NCBI GenBank assembly: GCA_022497155.1
Contig: MU385787.1
Location: 1-64,000 of the forward strand
Source: Whalleya microplaca
Lineage: Eukaryota > Ascomycota > Sordariomycetes > Xylariales > Xylariaceae
Reading direction: 5' to 3'
Length of the DNA: 64,000 nt
Shown in pieces: positions 46,353 through 57,610 of the stretch. A model generated the notes under the pieces. It did not search any database, had not been told where the DNA came from, and saw only the letters and a program-made list of their open reading frames with translations. Position 1 is the stretch's first letter, and the number at the start of each line of letters is the position of its first letter. Both the position numbers and the translations under genes were made by a program.

Positions 46353-46690
46353 ATGATGAAGCTCTCACTTGGACTCGCGCCCCTTTGGCTCACCGTGGCT
46401 CTCGGACAACAGTTCCCCGAATGCACTCGAGAACTCGCAGAAACTGACGACTGCGCCGATGTCATAAATGCCACAGCCTGCTACAACCAGTTCCGGTTTT
46501 CGGGCACCCAGACGCTCCAGTGTATCGGCGGGGCAGATACTGCGGAGAAGACTAGAAAGGTACGGCATGCACGCAAGCAAGACTTCTGGAGAACGAACTG
46601 CTAACCATCTGGTGTTAGGCATGTCAGTGCTGCAGCTGCGTAGGTACCGCAATGTGTAATTGGGTGACGCAGCAACGTTTCCAATGCTAA
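46353..46690 (+). CDS. Small secreted protein with 10 cysteines (92 aa, 2 exons)
   Basis: Exon 1 is 46353-46559 and exon 2 is 46619-46690; the 59-bp intron has GTACGG, GCTAAC and GTTAG. The signal peptide (MMKLSLGLAPLWLTVALG) is followed by a mature peptide of about 74 residues. Exon 1 carries four Cys (ECTRE, DDCAD, ACYN, QCIGG). Exon 2 adds six, including the tight cluster ACQCCSC and a C-terminal Cys. The even number of cysteines and small size suggest a disulfide-stabilised extracellular protein, possibly an effector candidate. No named family is recognised. Without splicing the frame ends soon after exon 1 and loses the CQCCSC cluster. Confidence 0.75.
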
Positions 46691-49381
46691 AGGGCGGCGG
46701 AGGTGTGGCAGTGACCCCTGGAGTTGGAAAGATGAAGACAGGAAATCAGAATAGAGAGGAGTCTGAGATCAAGTCTTGTATATTGAAAGGCGTGCCAGGA
46801 GGATTTCTTTGAAAACTATGTATTCATTACCTGCCTGACTTTGAGCGAATCCTCTACACAGAGGCAACAAATTAGCTCCTGGAGTATTAAGGAGTTGAAT
46901 TCACAGAAAGCGAAATTTCATACTAGCTGAAAGAGAGAGAAAGGGAGAAAAAAAAAAAGGTTTTATAGCTACTGCGAGAACCAGAATTAGCCACCTTTAT
47001 GGAGTAAGTTGTTTTCAAGATCTGTGGTGTTAGTCATCAATATGACCCAAAAGCTGTTTAGCACCCAGTAATAGTTCATTGTATCTAGAAAATACTGTTC
47101 TATTCTTGAAGTTAGAATCATCCCCCTTTATGAAATATGTTATATGTCAAGATACGTGATGTTAGCTATCCTAGAAGTTGTTGGTGAATTTTATGGCATC
47201 GCTTGACAAGTACTTCCCAGAACGCTAGAAACTTGATTTAGCTTTAGGTATTTGAAACTAGATACCAACTGCCAACTGTAAATGTGCCACCAGTGCCGTT
47301 GCGTGATCAGCAGATAGGTATAACTTTTGTGCGTGTTCGGGATTCGTCAATAGCGCGCAGGATCCCCAACTAATAATAGTGCAAAAGTTATGGCTGGGCT
47401 CAGAAAGCCTGCTCCTGATTAAATAGACGCAGGTTATGAGGAGTATAGTAGTTGTTATTAGAGAAGTATCATCACTAGAGTTTAAGGAGGGAGAACCTCC
47501 TATATATAAGCCACAGCTTGTGGGGCGTCCCAGCCACCCGGATTATCAGCCACACATTCTAGTTCGACACATTCCTCCATAAGGTAGGCCATCCTTGATT
47601 ATCAAGAGACTATTCACGCCTAATAGAGAGTCTGGTTTTAAGTGTTTAAGTAAGTGTTGATCCCATTTGTGCCCTAATGAAAAGCGCCAGCAATATATTC
47701 ATTTTTGAGGTCGTTTCAGCGTCGGAGTCAGTTTTTGTTGCGAAAATTAGGCACCAGCGCAGACAATCCTCTGAATCTCATAAGTCTAGAAGAGACGGCG
47801 GAAGAGACGGAACTGGGCACGTAAGTCGGCTGACACTCGTTCAGTCTTGATCAGCTGAATGGCAATGTAATTACTCGTAACACACAATTGCCTGTGAGTA
47901 ACATGATCATTTGAAGTCAGGACTCAGGAGCACTTTGCATTGCTATTGTAAGTCTTCTAAACTGTAAAACTCAATGATTCACATCCTTAGAAAGCCAATA
48001 GAAACAGCAACAAACTCTTAAACGTAACTAAGACCCAAGTACGATAGTACTGAATTGCCATAATAGAGAAGACCGAGCTTTCGATCTAGGTTCCTGGGGT
48101 CAAGCTCTATCAACGCACAACCCCGGATCGCCGATACTATATGCATTTAATTAAAGTCATGGAAAGCCGTTTGATTCACCATACAGTGAAATGTTAAACG
48201 CTAGAAAGTCGAAAAGCATATGTTTCCTCATCATGATTGGATACCTATGCATAGGATTTGTTCCCTGGCATATCCTACAGCACGATCAATATCACAGTAT
48301 GTAATAGAAAACTTCTAGAATCTTTCCATATGACCCCCACACCATCCCCCCCTCTGGGGCTGCTGGCCCCTGGGACACTGGCATCCACCCGCGAGCTTGG
48401 ATTCGATGCAACGATGCACCTCGGCTGTGGAGGGGTATGATGTAATTGGCTCACCCGGAATCGATCAACGTTTATCTTGTACCACACGCCACCAACGGTT
48501 ATTATACATGTAGTAAATGAAAACATCGCGAGTCGTCAGGGGCACGTGGGACAGCAAAGTGGGAGATACTGGAAGAGATCGAGACAGACACCAGCCTTCT
48601 GGCTCGATTGGCTGGATGCATTGTAACGGCAAATAATGCAACTCTGCTTGATCAATTGCCAGTTACGTAGTAGTATGGAGTGTAAGTAGTGTTAGTAGTG
48701 TTAGTAGTGTTGGAGAGGCCGACTTCTCCAATCTCGGTATCGCGGAGTCGCGATTTTACCGCGATTCTGAATTTTGGTGCCTTGGCCCCTTACATTCTTC
48801 ACTGTATTCTCATGCTTATAAAGCACAGTCTCCCTATTGAATTGATTCTTTTATAAGTAACTTATCCTATTACAATGAATCTTATTGCGTAGTTGATCCA
48901 GAGAATGTAAGTGTATGCAATTGGTCTTGCACCAACTTTGAATCATGGTAAGATTTTTTGTTCATGTAATAGTATAAGAGATATAGTCGTATGTTGTATG
49001 GGTTGTTTTTGGGTATATGTAAAATGAAAAAAATTGATTCAAAGGGGAGACTTGCACTATCGTAATCTACTAGTAACCCGACCCTGACCCCGACATCTGT
49101 GCCCTGTGCCCGGCCGCCATCCCTGCGACATCTTTCAGACCCTCTGACTCTGCGACCCTCCAGATCCAGTCTTCTCCATCTCCATTGCGCGCCTTAACAT
49201 TTAAACCTCCAACCCAGCATCTTTGTCTTCGCTCTGTTGCATGTTGCATTTTCGACATGAAGTTATGACTATTTCTTTTGCACCCTGGTTGATATTTACC
49301 ACCTTCCGGGGACATCCATAACACCAATTCCTAAAACAAGCGACCTGTCGCGATCACCAGACGGCCACGGCACGAGAGACT
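46691..49381. other. Gene-poor spacer (2.7 kb)
   Basis: No gene is supported. A stretch at about 47320-47590 has features of a worn solo LTR (inverted aacttttg/caaaagtt, a tatatataag box and a following transcript-like leader), but no second copy or target duplication is present. The last ~300 bp form the promoter of the ubiquitin protease gene. Confidence 0.45.
48685..48711. repeat. 9-bp microsatellite
   Basis: Three perfect copies of agtagtgtt. Confidence 0.8.
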
Positions 49382-51385
49382 ATGCCCGAGAAACCGCTCA
49401 CGGTCGCTACCTATGCGGCCGGCGCCTCTCTTGCTGCCATTACCCTCATCTACGTGTTTGCCCCGACCTATCTCATCGACAGCGACACCAATTCGGCGCG
49501 CAAGAAAGGGGTGGTCGGCCTCCTGAACCCCGCGAATGACTGCTTCATCAACTCCATCCTCCAGGCCCTCGCGGGTCTCACCGACCTCCGAATCTACCTG
49601 ATACGCGAGAACCACCGGAGGAACATCGATGAGGCATGGGTATATCAGGAGGTGGTTGAGAATCCCGCACGCAAGGACACGCCCGAGTGGAAAGGTCGAG
49701 GCCTGCAGGCTGGAATCGTCACTAAGGGTCTTAAGGACATCCTCGATGCCCTCAACGAACGGCCCATTTACAAGAAGACCATCTCAGCAACCGGCTTCGT
49801 TAAGGTCTTGGAGACGGCGTTTAGGCAGCGCATCAGTCGCCAACAACAGGATGCGCAGGAGTTCTTGCAGGTAGTGGCTGAGCGGCTTTGCGACGAATAC
49901 CATGCTGGGCGAAGAGCTCGGCAAGCCGCTAGGAGGAAGGGCGAAGTGAAGGGTACAGAAATTGATGCCGATTTGGCCAATGGCAAAAGTACAGAAAGAC
50001 TATCAGCAGAGCCAGCTATCAATGGAAACAAGAGCGTCAATGGTGCGGGATCCGCCACCAAATCACCCAAGGTTGAGGCAGATGCATCTGTATCAGACGA
50101 CGATGGCGAAGACGGATTTCCTATGGAGGGCAGGTATGAAAGCCAGATTGAGTGCAAGAAGTGTGGATTCAAGCCTAAACCTACAGAGAGCACATTCTGC
50201 ACCCTGACCCTGAGCGTGCCACAGGCGAGCTCTGCTTCGCTCAACTCCTGTCTAGACGGCTTCTTCAAGACCGAGTACGTAGACGACTATAAGTGCGAGA
50301 AGTGTCGTCTCGTGCATGCGAGAGACTTGTTCCAGGCCGAGCTGTCACGGTCTAACTCGGAACGATTCAAGGCCAACAACCGTGAGGCGATTGCGAAACT
50401 GCAACAGGCGATCGATACCGACCCCGAAAACCCGCCGTTGGACGTTGTGTTACCAGATATGCGGTACGCGCCAAAGTGCAGGATCGCGAGACACACACGT
50501 CTGACGAGCTTCCCCAAGATCCTGGCTATCCATCTTTCTAGATCGATATACGATGCTAGTCACATGTCGCATAAGAATTCAGCTAAGGTCTCATTCCCCG
50601 AGCAGTTGCCCATGGGTGGCCTGCTCAATGGTAAGAAGTATAAATTACTTGCTGCAGTTACACACAAAGGCAGCCACCATAGCGGCCACTACGAGTCTTT
50701 CCGTCGGCAGAACGTGGCCTTGCCGTACTCGACGCCCAATGCATTCCAGCCCTCGGGCGTTTTCACCAAGTCTGCCACGCCCAGCCCAGCTTCCACCCCT
50801 CGGGTCGGCGCAATCCAGAAGTCAGGAGAGCCTAGCCCAGTCGCGTCAACACCGGATTTGATATCGCCTCCATCTCGGACCAGCTCGTCAAACGTCTCCG
50901 TCGATAACCTACCTCGCCAATCGACGGACACAACGTCCCAGGTCCCATCGACATCCAATGGTATATCCCCGTCTCGCCTCAGCCGCATCACCAATTCGAG
51001 AGAACGAGACCCGGATGCTATCAGCCTTAGGTCCGTTGCAGCGTCTGCACGGTCAACCATGTCCCGCATCTCGCAGTCCGCACGAACCAGCCGACCAGGC
51101 AGCCCAGCAGCAGCAGCAGCAGCAGCAGACGACAAGACGTCCGCGGCGCCTCCTCCCCCTCCCGCCTCGAAACCGAAGGCGAAGGCGAAGACGGCGCGGC
51201 GCCGCAAGCAGAACGAGCGCTGGTGGCGCATCAGCGACGAGAAGATCAAGGAGGCCAAGACCAGCGAGGTCCTCGGCATGCAGCGCGAGGTGTACCTATT
51301 ATTCTACGAGCTCGAGCGCGAAACCACCGAAAACGAAAACGTACCGAAGGCGGCGTCGGCGGCGGCGGCGGAATCATCGTCGTAG
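49382..51385 (+). CDS. Membrane-anchored ubiquitin-specific protease (667 aa)
   Basis: Single exon. The N-terminus has one hydrophobic segment (residues 9-31), as in yeast Ubp16, which sits on the mitochondrial outer membrane. The Cys box GLLNPANDCFINSILQAL places the nucleophile at Cys54, and QQQDAQEFLQ is the expected second block. Two CxxC pairs (ECKKC, CEKC) form the USP zinc ribbon. The His box is THKGSHHSGHYESFRR at about residue 430-445, and the fold closes with WWRISDEKI and EVYLLFYELER. A long Ser-rich and a poly-Ala insert sit between the His box and the last block. The enzyme removes ubiquitin from substrates. The stop TAG is at 51383-51385, but coding-like sequence continues in the same frame (next entry). 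Confidence 0.9.
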   Translation: MPEKPLTVATYAAGASLAAITLIYVFAPTYLIDSDTNSARKKGVVGLLNPANDCFINSILQALAGLTDLRIYLIRENHRRNIDEAWVYQEVVENPARKDTPEWKGRGLQAGIVTKGLKDILDALNERPIYKKTISATGFVKVLETAFRQRISRQQQDAQEFLQVVAERLCDEYHAGRRARQAARRKGEVKGTEIDADLANGKSTERLSAEPAINGNKSVNGAGSATKSPKVEADASVSDDDGEDGFPMEGRYESQIECKKCGFKPKPTESTFCTLTLSVPQASSASLNSCLDGFFKTEYVDDYKCEKCRLVHARDLFQAELSRSNSERFKANNREAIAKLQQAIDTDPENPPLDVVLPDMRYAPKCRIARHTRLTSFPKILAIHLSRSIYDASHMSHKNSAKVSFPEQLPMGGLLNGKKYKLLAAVTHKGSHHSGHYESFRRQNVALPYSTPNAFQPSGVFTKSATPSPASTPRVGAIQKSGEPSPVASTPDLISPPSRTSSSNVSVDNLPRQSTDTTSQVPSTSNGISPSRLSRITNSRERDPDAISLRSVAASARSTMSRISQSARTSRPGSPAAAAAAADDKTSAAPPPPPASKPKAKAKTARRRKQNERWWRISDEKIKEAKTSEVLGMQREVYLLFYELERETTENENVPKAASAAAAESSS

Positions 51386-51760
51386 GAGGGCAGAGGAGAT
51401 GCCCGACGCCGGCTCCTCCCCGAGGGCCTCTGGGACCTCATCACGAGCGCCGCGGCGTACGACCCGGCGCGCGCCGAGCTCGACGACCGCGAGCGCCGGG
51501 CCCGCGAGGGCATCGTCGGGCGCGTCCGGAGGTTCCTGTCCCGCCTGGGCAGGCTCCCGAGGTCGATCGCGCGAGCCCTGCGCCGCGCCTGGGACGTGTA
51601 CATGGGCTTCTACGGCGACTTTGCGGACCTCAACGACCCGGGCGGGCCGGCCCCGGAGACGCGGTGGGGCGAGTATCCTAATACGGACTGCTCGAGCTGT
51701 CGCTGCCATAACTGTGCAGGTTCGACCAGTGGGGGGCTTTTTGAGTCGTCGTCCTCTTAG
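51386..51760 (+). other. In-frame coding-like extension after the USP stop codon
   Basis: For 124 codons after the TAG the same frame stays open and reads like protein: LPEGLWDLITSAAAYD, RRFLSRLGRLPRS, AWDVYMGFYGDFADLND, RWGEYPNTDCSSCRCHNCAG, with strong G/C in third positions, ending at TAG 51758-51760. No ATG starts it before codon ~75. Possible explanations are a separate exon, stop readthrough, a nonsense mutation, or a 66-bp intron (GTAGGA to CACGAG, frame-preserving) that would remove the stop. No family is recognised. Confidence 0.5.
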
Positions 51761-53025
51761 AGTGAGCTGAGTTGATATCTGATTTCGAGAGACCGCCGGT
51801 GTGACAGACCTTGGACTACTACCTACGGCGAAGTTCACGTATGTGGCATCATCATTCTATTTTTCTTCATTGTACCCCGGTTTTGGTTCTTCTTTTTTGT
51901 TTTAGGGAGAGAGGGGGGTATCCATGCATCAAGAGCAGCACTGCATTCACAGACCGGCGTTTTCAGGAGGTTCTTTTGTTTTATTTTTGGTTTTGTGCTT
52001 TTTTTACATACGTTTCATGCATACGGGGGGTGTCAGAAGCGGAAGGGGGATGGGGAAGGGGGTGGGGGGGTTTGATTCCAATACCTATGCATTTTGTTTA
52101 GTCTATCTGGCCCGGTCCGTTACGCATACGCATACGCATACATTCCCATACATACAGCGAAGGCATTGCATTGCATTCCAGCATTGTTGGAAAGAGAAGA
52201 GAGTTAGCGGGATTCGAAAGGCGGGCGGCTGGCTGCTTGGATTCCCATTTTATGGATTTCCGATAGATGGCGGTGGGAAGAGAAGAAGAAGGAAGAAAAA
52301 GACATTCAGCTTCTGTCTGTGTGTGTGTTGGACTACTACGGCGGAGAGCATGCAATGGAAGTGAGCATGGATGCGCATACATAGGTAGGGTAAACAACAC
52401 GTACATATTGGAAGCGTCGGCGGTCGGATACTTGATACATAGGGAGCATTGAGCTGATTTGTATTGTATTGCATAGGTAGCAGGTATTCGTGTACATGCT
52501 AGATAGATGTGTATAACAGACATATGCATCAGCCGGAAGTTCCCCTGAGCAATTGATGTTGTTGTTAGTGAACCTGGGCTGTCTCGAGTTCCGTTGTGTG
52601 ATCGTCATTTAGGTGCTGTCGTGCTCAATACTAACTGCCCAGGTGGTTAAAGTAAATTGAGAGTTATATTCTTCTGCATATCAAGGTTCTTGCAGCTATC
52701 AGTGGGAAGATCCATCCCGCTGTTTTAAGTGTTAAGCTCTCGGGCCCATTATGTTCCCGAGTTCCATAAGAAAAAGGGGTCCGTTACTCAGTACACCTAC
52801 CCCTATCGTGACATAGATACTATACACTTGTACTAGATAAGGGAGAGCATGGTTTGATAACATGTACGTTCTTTCGGACCTACTGAAGTCAGCTATAACA
52901 ACACAATTCAACAGGAGAACCAACACAGACAACTTGAAACGACATTGCAGCTAAGTCACCAATTAACTATACATTACACAACTAATCTTTAACACACTCG
53001 TCAGTGACTCTAGTCACAAAAGGAG
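51761..53025. other. 3' spacer with short hexamer repeat
   Basis: Three copies of acgcat lie at 52122-52139. Frames here are low-complexity or lack domains. No gene is supported. Confidence 0.55.
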
Positions 53026-55099
53026 TTACAATTCCACCTCCACAACCGGCCCCTCATACTCCTTCTTTCCTTGCAGAAAGTACCAAACGACTGCAAATAA
53101 TGCGGTCGCACCGAAGGTTAGTACGCTAAAATTCATGGTTTCGGGCACGACTGGCGTAACTGGAGGCCAGAAGGCCCAAAACCATACCAACAACAAATAC
53201 ATACATGCGAATGCATTGTTTAGTACACCTAGTACCCCTGGGATGCGCCATGGTCCCCAATGTAAGTTATGCGGGCCGACCCTTCTGACTTCTGAGCTGT
53301 AAGGTTTGATACCTTGTGATTGTAGGCGTCGCCAGAGAAGCAGGGCGCAGCTGAGAAGGTAGGAAGAGTAAAGTCCAGCGATACTCAGATCGACGATATT
53401 ATTAAATGCAACGCTTGAACCGAGGATAATCAGAGAGAGGAGCACGGATACTGTGGTAGTGAATGCGATGGTGTATACAGGAATGGAGGTACGGTGTCCC
53501 AGCTACAAAGGGGGATGTCAGTATACGAAATCGATAGATGCTTGCAGGATATGTAAACATGAAAGAGCTGTATACTTTAATAAATTGTTTCCAAAGCGGA
53601 ATCCCACGGTCTCTTGCAAAGGACCAAAGCATTCTAGACGACGATGCTAGAACACCAACTGTGCTACACACTCCTAGAGTCACAACGATCAATCCCATGA
53701 CAGCTGCGCCTGGGGTTGAGCCTGTTCCTGTTTGGAATACGAATAGAAACGGGTAACCTAACGTCTCCTGGGATTCTAGGACCGCCTCAAGGTCTCCAAG
53801 ACAGAAGAGATATGCAATTAACATTGCAAATCCTAATACGCCATTGACTGCAATGCTGATGACGATAGCTCGCGGTACTACAGTAGATGCGTTTTTGATC
53901 TCCTCGGACATCTTCAGTCATTAGATTATGTGAGAAAGAGAATTGGTGGAGAGAACCCCTCACATGAACAGCTGAATCAGCACCTTGACCGGAGTTAGAT
54001 AAGACGCAACATGGGCTTAAGTTTTGTGACTTCACCTACCAATGAGGGAGAAAACAGAGGCTGGTAGGCCAATCATGAAGGAGAGACCCTGGGTAGGCCA
54101 TCCGCCTTCATTGATAAACGTGGTGAAGAGGGAGGCGTCACCATGAGGGGCGAGGTAAACCAGAGGAATTAAAATACTAAAGAACCCGAGAATATGTAAT
54201 ATCAAAATTAGTCCTTCGAAGTGCGCCAGTGTTTTGCTGGCAACCGTGTTAATAAAAACTGCGAATGCTAAGATTGCCCAGAAGAAAAGCATTGTTTGCC
54301 ATGGCTGTGGCAGGTAGTCCGATTTGAGCATAATAATAACGCTCTGCAACAGGGTTCCTATAAGGTATGCCGCAGATGCAGTAACTGCTTGCCAGCCGAC
54401 AAACGTCATCCAGCCTAAGTTTTGATTAGTGACCTTGAAGTTGGATATCCGGATTCCCATACCAGTGATGTAGCTCAAGAAGCGTCTGGAAGAGTCAGGG
54501 GCTAACATCGCAACCCAGCTAGAACTGATGTTAGTGGAATGGACCAAGGCAACACTAGCCATATCTTACTGATATTGTCCACCTGCAGTCGGCGCCCTGG
54601 TGATATTTTTCAGTTTTTTTTCAATGAAAATTTCGGCGAGTGCTTACATAGAAGCTAGCTCCGACAGTACTGTAAAGGTTGAGATGGTGCCCGCCCAAAC
54701 AACGAGATATCCCCAGATGACGCCTGCAGGACCACCGCTACGTTGGTGAGCTAGGTAGCAGTGATACAGAATAAGACATACTTTAGTAGACTCTGGGTTG
54801 AGACTCTACGATTTGTTAGCTTTGCATATGCAACACAATGACATCTTTCCAACTACGAACATCAGCATCCCCTCCCAAGTAATTAAGACAGTGCATGAGA
54901 AGCCCAGAATTGACATAAATCCAAAATTGCGCTGCTAATTGTTAGAACGTTGCTGACTCCAGAGTGTTCGACTTACTTTCAACACAGGTTTCTTGCCAAG
55001 CCTGATCAGGTCTCTCTCGTCTCTGGTGTATCCTGACATGTCGCCATTCTCAGTAGCAGAGGCCACTGGGGCAGTCTTCGCTAGGCTCTGAAGCTCCAT
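53026..55099 (-). CDS. Amino-acid permease, APC superfamily (531 aa, 11 exons)
   Basis: Exons are 54977-55099, 54857-54931, 54782-54792, 54648-54737, 54570-54596, 54463-54524, 54040-54414, 53964-53983, 53576-53911 and 53026-53502, with every phase consistent; the upstream part may be an eleventh exon. Family blocks appear in order: TWEGML, NGGPAGVIWGY, LSELASMAPTAGGQYH, SYITGWMTFVGWQA, GADSAVHMSEEIKNASTVVP, RDRGIP, LGHRTSIPVYTI and WGPWRIPG. This is a 12-TM plasma-membrane transporter for amino acids, GABA or choline. Exons of 11, 20 and 27 nt are unusual. In-frame sequence just upstream (NRQIGTNALG) looks conserved, so the true start may be in an exon near 55197, but the gap there would be only 32 bp. 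It may supply precursors or be an unrelated neighbour of the peptide cluster. Confidence 0.8.
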
Positions 55100-55919
55100 T
55101 CCCAGTGCATTGGTGCCGATTTGTCTGTTCTGAGGTGAAGATCAATGAGGATGAAAATTACTCGTTCTTCAAAGTTCCAAGGACTTGAAATTTCCATCGT
55201 TCTGGCTAGGGTTCAGCTCGGAAATGCTGTGTTTTCTGAGTAAGCCACTATGAATCGAGCCTGCTCCAGTCCTTACTGTGATACCATCGCACCATCAATG
55301 TTTGCAATCTTGTGTGGCCACAGGCTGTACCGCTATTCTGCTGCGACGCCACCGTGACGATTACATTATTTTAGTTTCACCCGTATTGTTCAAGCACACA
55401 TGCAAGTAACACATCCTTGGACAATAAGTTATTACAATTGGTTGGATACCGGGCTGAGGCTGAGACAATCGCCGAAATCTTGTGATCTCCGAAAACCGGT
55501 CAACAGTAGGGAGGCGCGATGAGTCTGCCAGATGGTGTACCCAGGCCAACAAAGGCTGCTAGCACCTTCGAGCTGACGGGGTTGCACATGATTTCTGGCT
55601 TATCTTAGTTAACCATTGCCTGCATCGTATATATATTTCAATTATACCCAGATCGGATGTAACCTGATCCTACCGGAGACCCCTGTATAGCAGTCGGCTA
55701 CATTATGCATATGCGGCAACGGAGACTTGCATGCTAAAATTATGTTGACTACTAGCGTAAACGTATAACACGAAGCGGTGGTTTACGCCATAGTCGACAA
55801 TAGATTTCATGGCTGCTATATTAGCCACAGAGCTCAAAGACTTCTGAGAACCAGATCTAACGAAACTTGCCATAGTCCACGTAAGTTCATAGTTCCGAAA
55901 CCTACCTCCCTAGTTTGTC
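55100..55919. promoter_or_regulatory. Divergent promoter spacer
   Basis: It lies between the permease (minus) and the 7-TM gene (plus) and may contain the first permease exon near 55162-55197. Nothing else is recognised. Confidence 0.45.
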
Positions 55920-57165
55920 ATGAGTTTAAAGTCATACCGAAGCAGCCCGCGGGAGACCCCGCCAATCAGCGAGAACCATGCTGCACCATTGGTCCAAATT
56001 CTCGCATGGCTTTTGCTTTCGTTCTCTATTCTATCGGTTGCTGCTAAATTCATCACAAAAAGAGTTGTCTCGAAGCCTTTCGGGACTGCTGATGCAGTGT
56101 TATTCTTTGGACTAGTAATACCTTCTATACCCGACACTTCAAAGGCCCGCTAATGATACTAAAACTGCAGGTATTGGGTACAGGACAGACTTCGACCTTG
56201 TTAAGCCCTGCAGGCCAGGTCATTGGAGATAGCCAAGTTGGACTCCCAGAGGGAGAGATAGATGCAGCTCTTAAAGTAGGTCTTCGGGTCTGTTAAACCT
56301 GGGAAAATACTAAGGAAAGTAGGCCTTGTATAGCGGCGAGATGCTTCATATTGTCACACTCGTTCTCGTCAAGGCATTCTTACTAATCTCCCTCATCTCC
56401 ATAACTCCTATCACTGCCCACCGGGTCGCCATATATATAACAGGCATTGTCACCATGGTTTGGGGAATAACTTCTATTTTTATAATTGCTTTCCAATGCC
56501 CATCGCCAAAGAGGTGGAATGTTTTAGAAACAACATGTATCAACATAGTGAGTTTGTGCATTAAAAATTGGAAAATCAACTGACAACTTATCTCAACACA
56601 GCGGAGTGCTAGGACTTATATGGAGGCGATGAATATCTTGACTGATATCGCTCTAATGGTCATCCCATCAGTGATCATCATACCGATTAAACTGTCTTGG
56701 GGAAAGCGCCTCACCATACTGGGAGGGTTTTGGTTTCGTATCGCGTAAGCGCCACAAACATATTATCTAGTCATTAGAACCGTGTTTTCTTGAAACTTGA
56801 GGTATACTACTAACTGTCTCTTCAGGGTGATAATTGCTTCAATATTCCAAATAATTATCAACCAGTATCTTACCTACGACGAAAACTTCCTGAACAACAC
56901 ATGGCGTGCTGTGATATGTGAGGAAATCGTTCAGGCAACGAGCATAACGACAGCATGTATTCCGTTCCTCAAGCCGTTCCTGATGAGCCTTGAGTCGGGT
57001 TTTCTTCGTGCCGATGATATAAATCGACGAACTGCGGCCGGTATAGCTTCGTCCACGGATAAATCTTCAGGGTGGACGTCGAGGTATATCAAGATTCGTA
57101 ATCAGCAAAGCTCAGCAATTTCCGTGGAGCTTCGAGATCATACTCCTCAAAGAGGACTTGACTGA
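55920..57165 (+). CDS. Fungal rhodopsin-like 7-TM membrane protein (335 aa, 5 exons)
   Basis: Exons are 55920-56114, 56171-56275, 56323-56547, 56602-56744 and 56826-57165; introns are 47-81 bp with canonical sites. The product has seven hydrophobic segments and the family pattern GTADAVLFFGL, ALYSGEMLHIVTLVLVKAFLL, RWNVLETTCINIRS, YMEAMNILTDIALMVIP and W(R)AVICEEIVQATSITTACIPFLKPFL. This is the large fungal rhodopsin/SAT4-like integral membrane family, whose members are often found beside secondary-metabolite genes and whose function is mostly unknown. No retinal-binding lysine is assigned. It ends convergently with the iminopeptidase gene. Confidence 0.85.
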
Positions 57166-57610
57166 TGTATATTCACGAATTGTATATAATGTTAGCCATC
57201 CATATGCAATGAGAAAAAGATTCAATTTGAAACGTTTTTTTCGTATGCCATGGATCTGTTTTCCTGCTGCCTCCACAGCATAGCCCGATAGTTAGACAAA
57301 ACGTGCGAGGCGGGGTTGAAATGATAGACGGGCAAGAATGTTCACTTTTCAGTAGGGTGTGCGCCTGCATGCGGTTGGTGTTACTTCAATTGCTACTTAG
57401 GTACCTAGCAGGATTTGTGCCTCCATTCCCGATCCAGTGCCACCCTCTCGGATGAGGTCTCATATCTCCACGAAAATTTCGACTGCATCCCAATAAAAGC
57501 CTGCAGGTGAAAAACGCCACCTTCGTTTTAGTTTCTGAGCCGAGAGCCTGCAGAAGGCTTGAGCCGAATACCTAGTTCCACCAAATCATACATGGAGCAC
57601 CATGTCATGT
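57166..57610. other. Convergent 3' spacer
   Basis: It lies between the ends of the 7-TM and iminopeptidase genes. No gene is recognised. Confidence 0.55.

Noticed and set aside
47320..47590. Possible solo LTR
   Set aside because: It has a TATA-like box and inverted ends, but no second LTR, no target duplication and no matching copy in the window.
50958..51770. Arg-rich plus-strand frames overlapping the USP end
   Set aside because: Shifted-frame shadow caused by high GC. The convincing frame is the one in phase with the protease.
55130..55197. First permease exon (MEISSPWNFEER) joined to NRQIGTNALG
   Set aside because: The protein join looks good, but the intron would be only 32 bp, so I kept the ATG at 55099 and mention the alternative.
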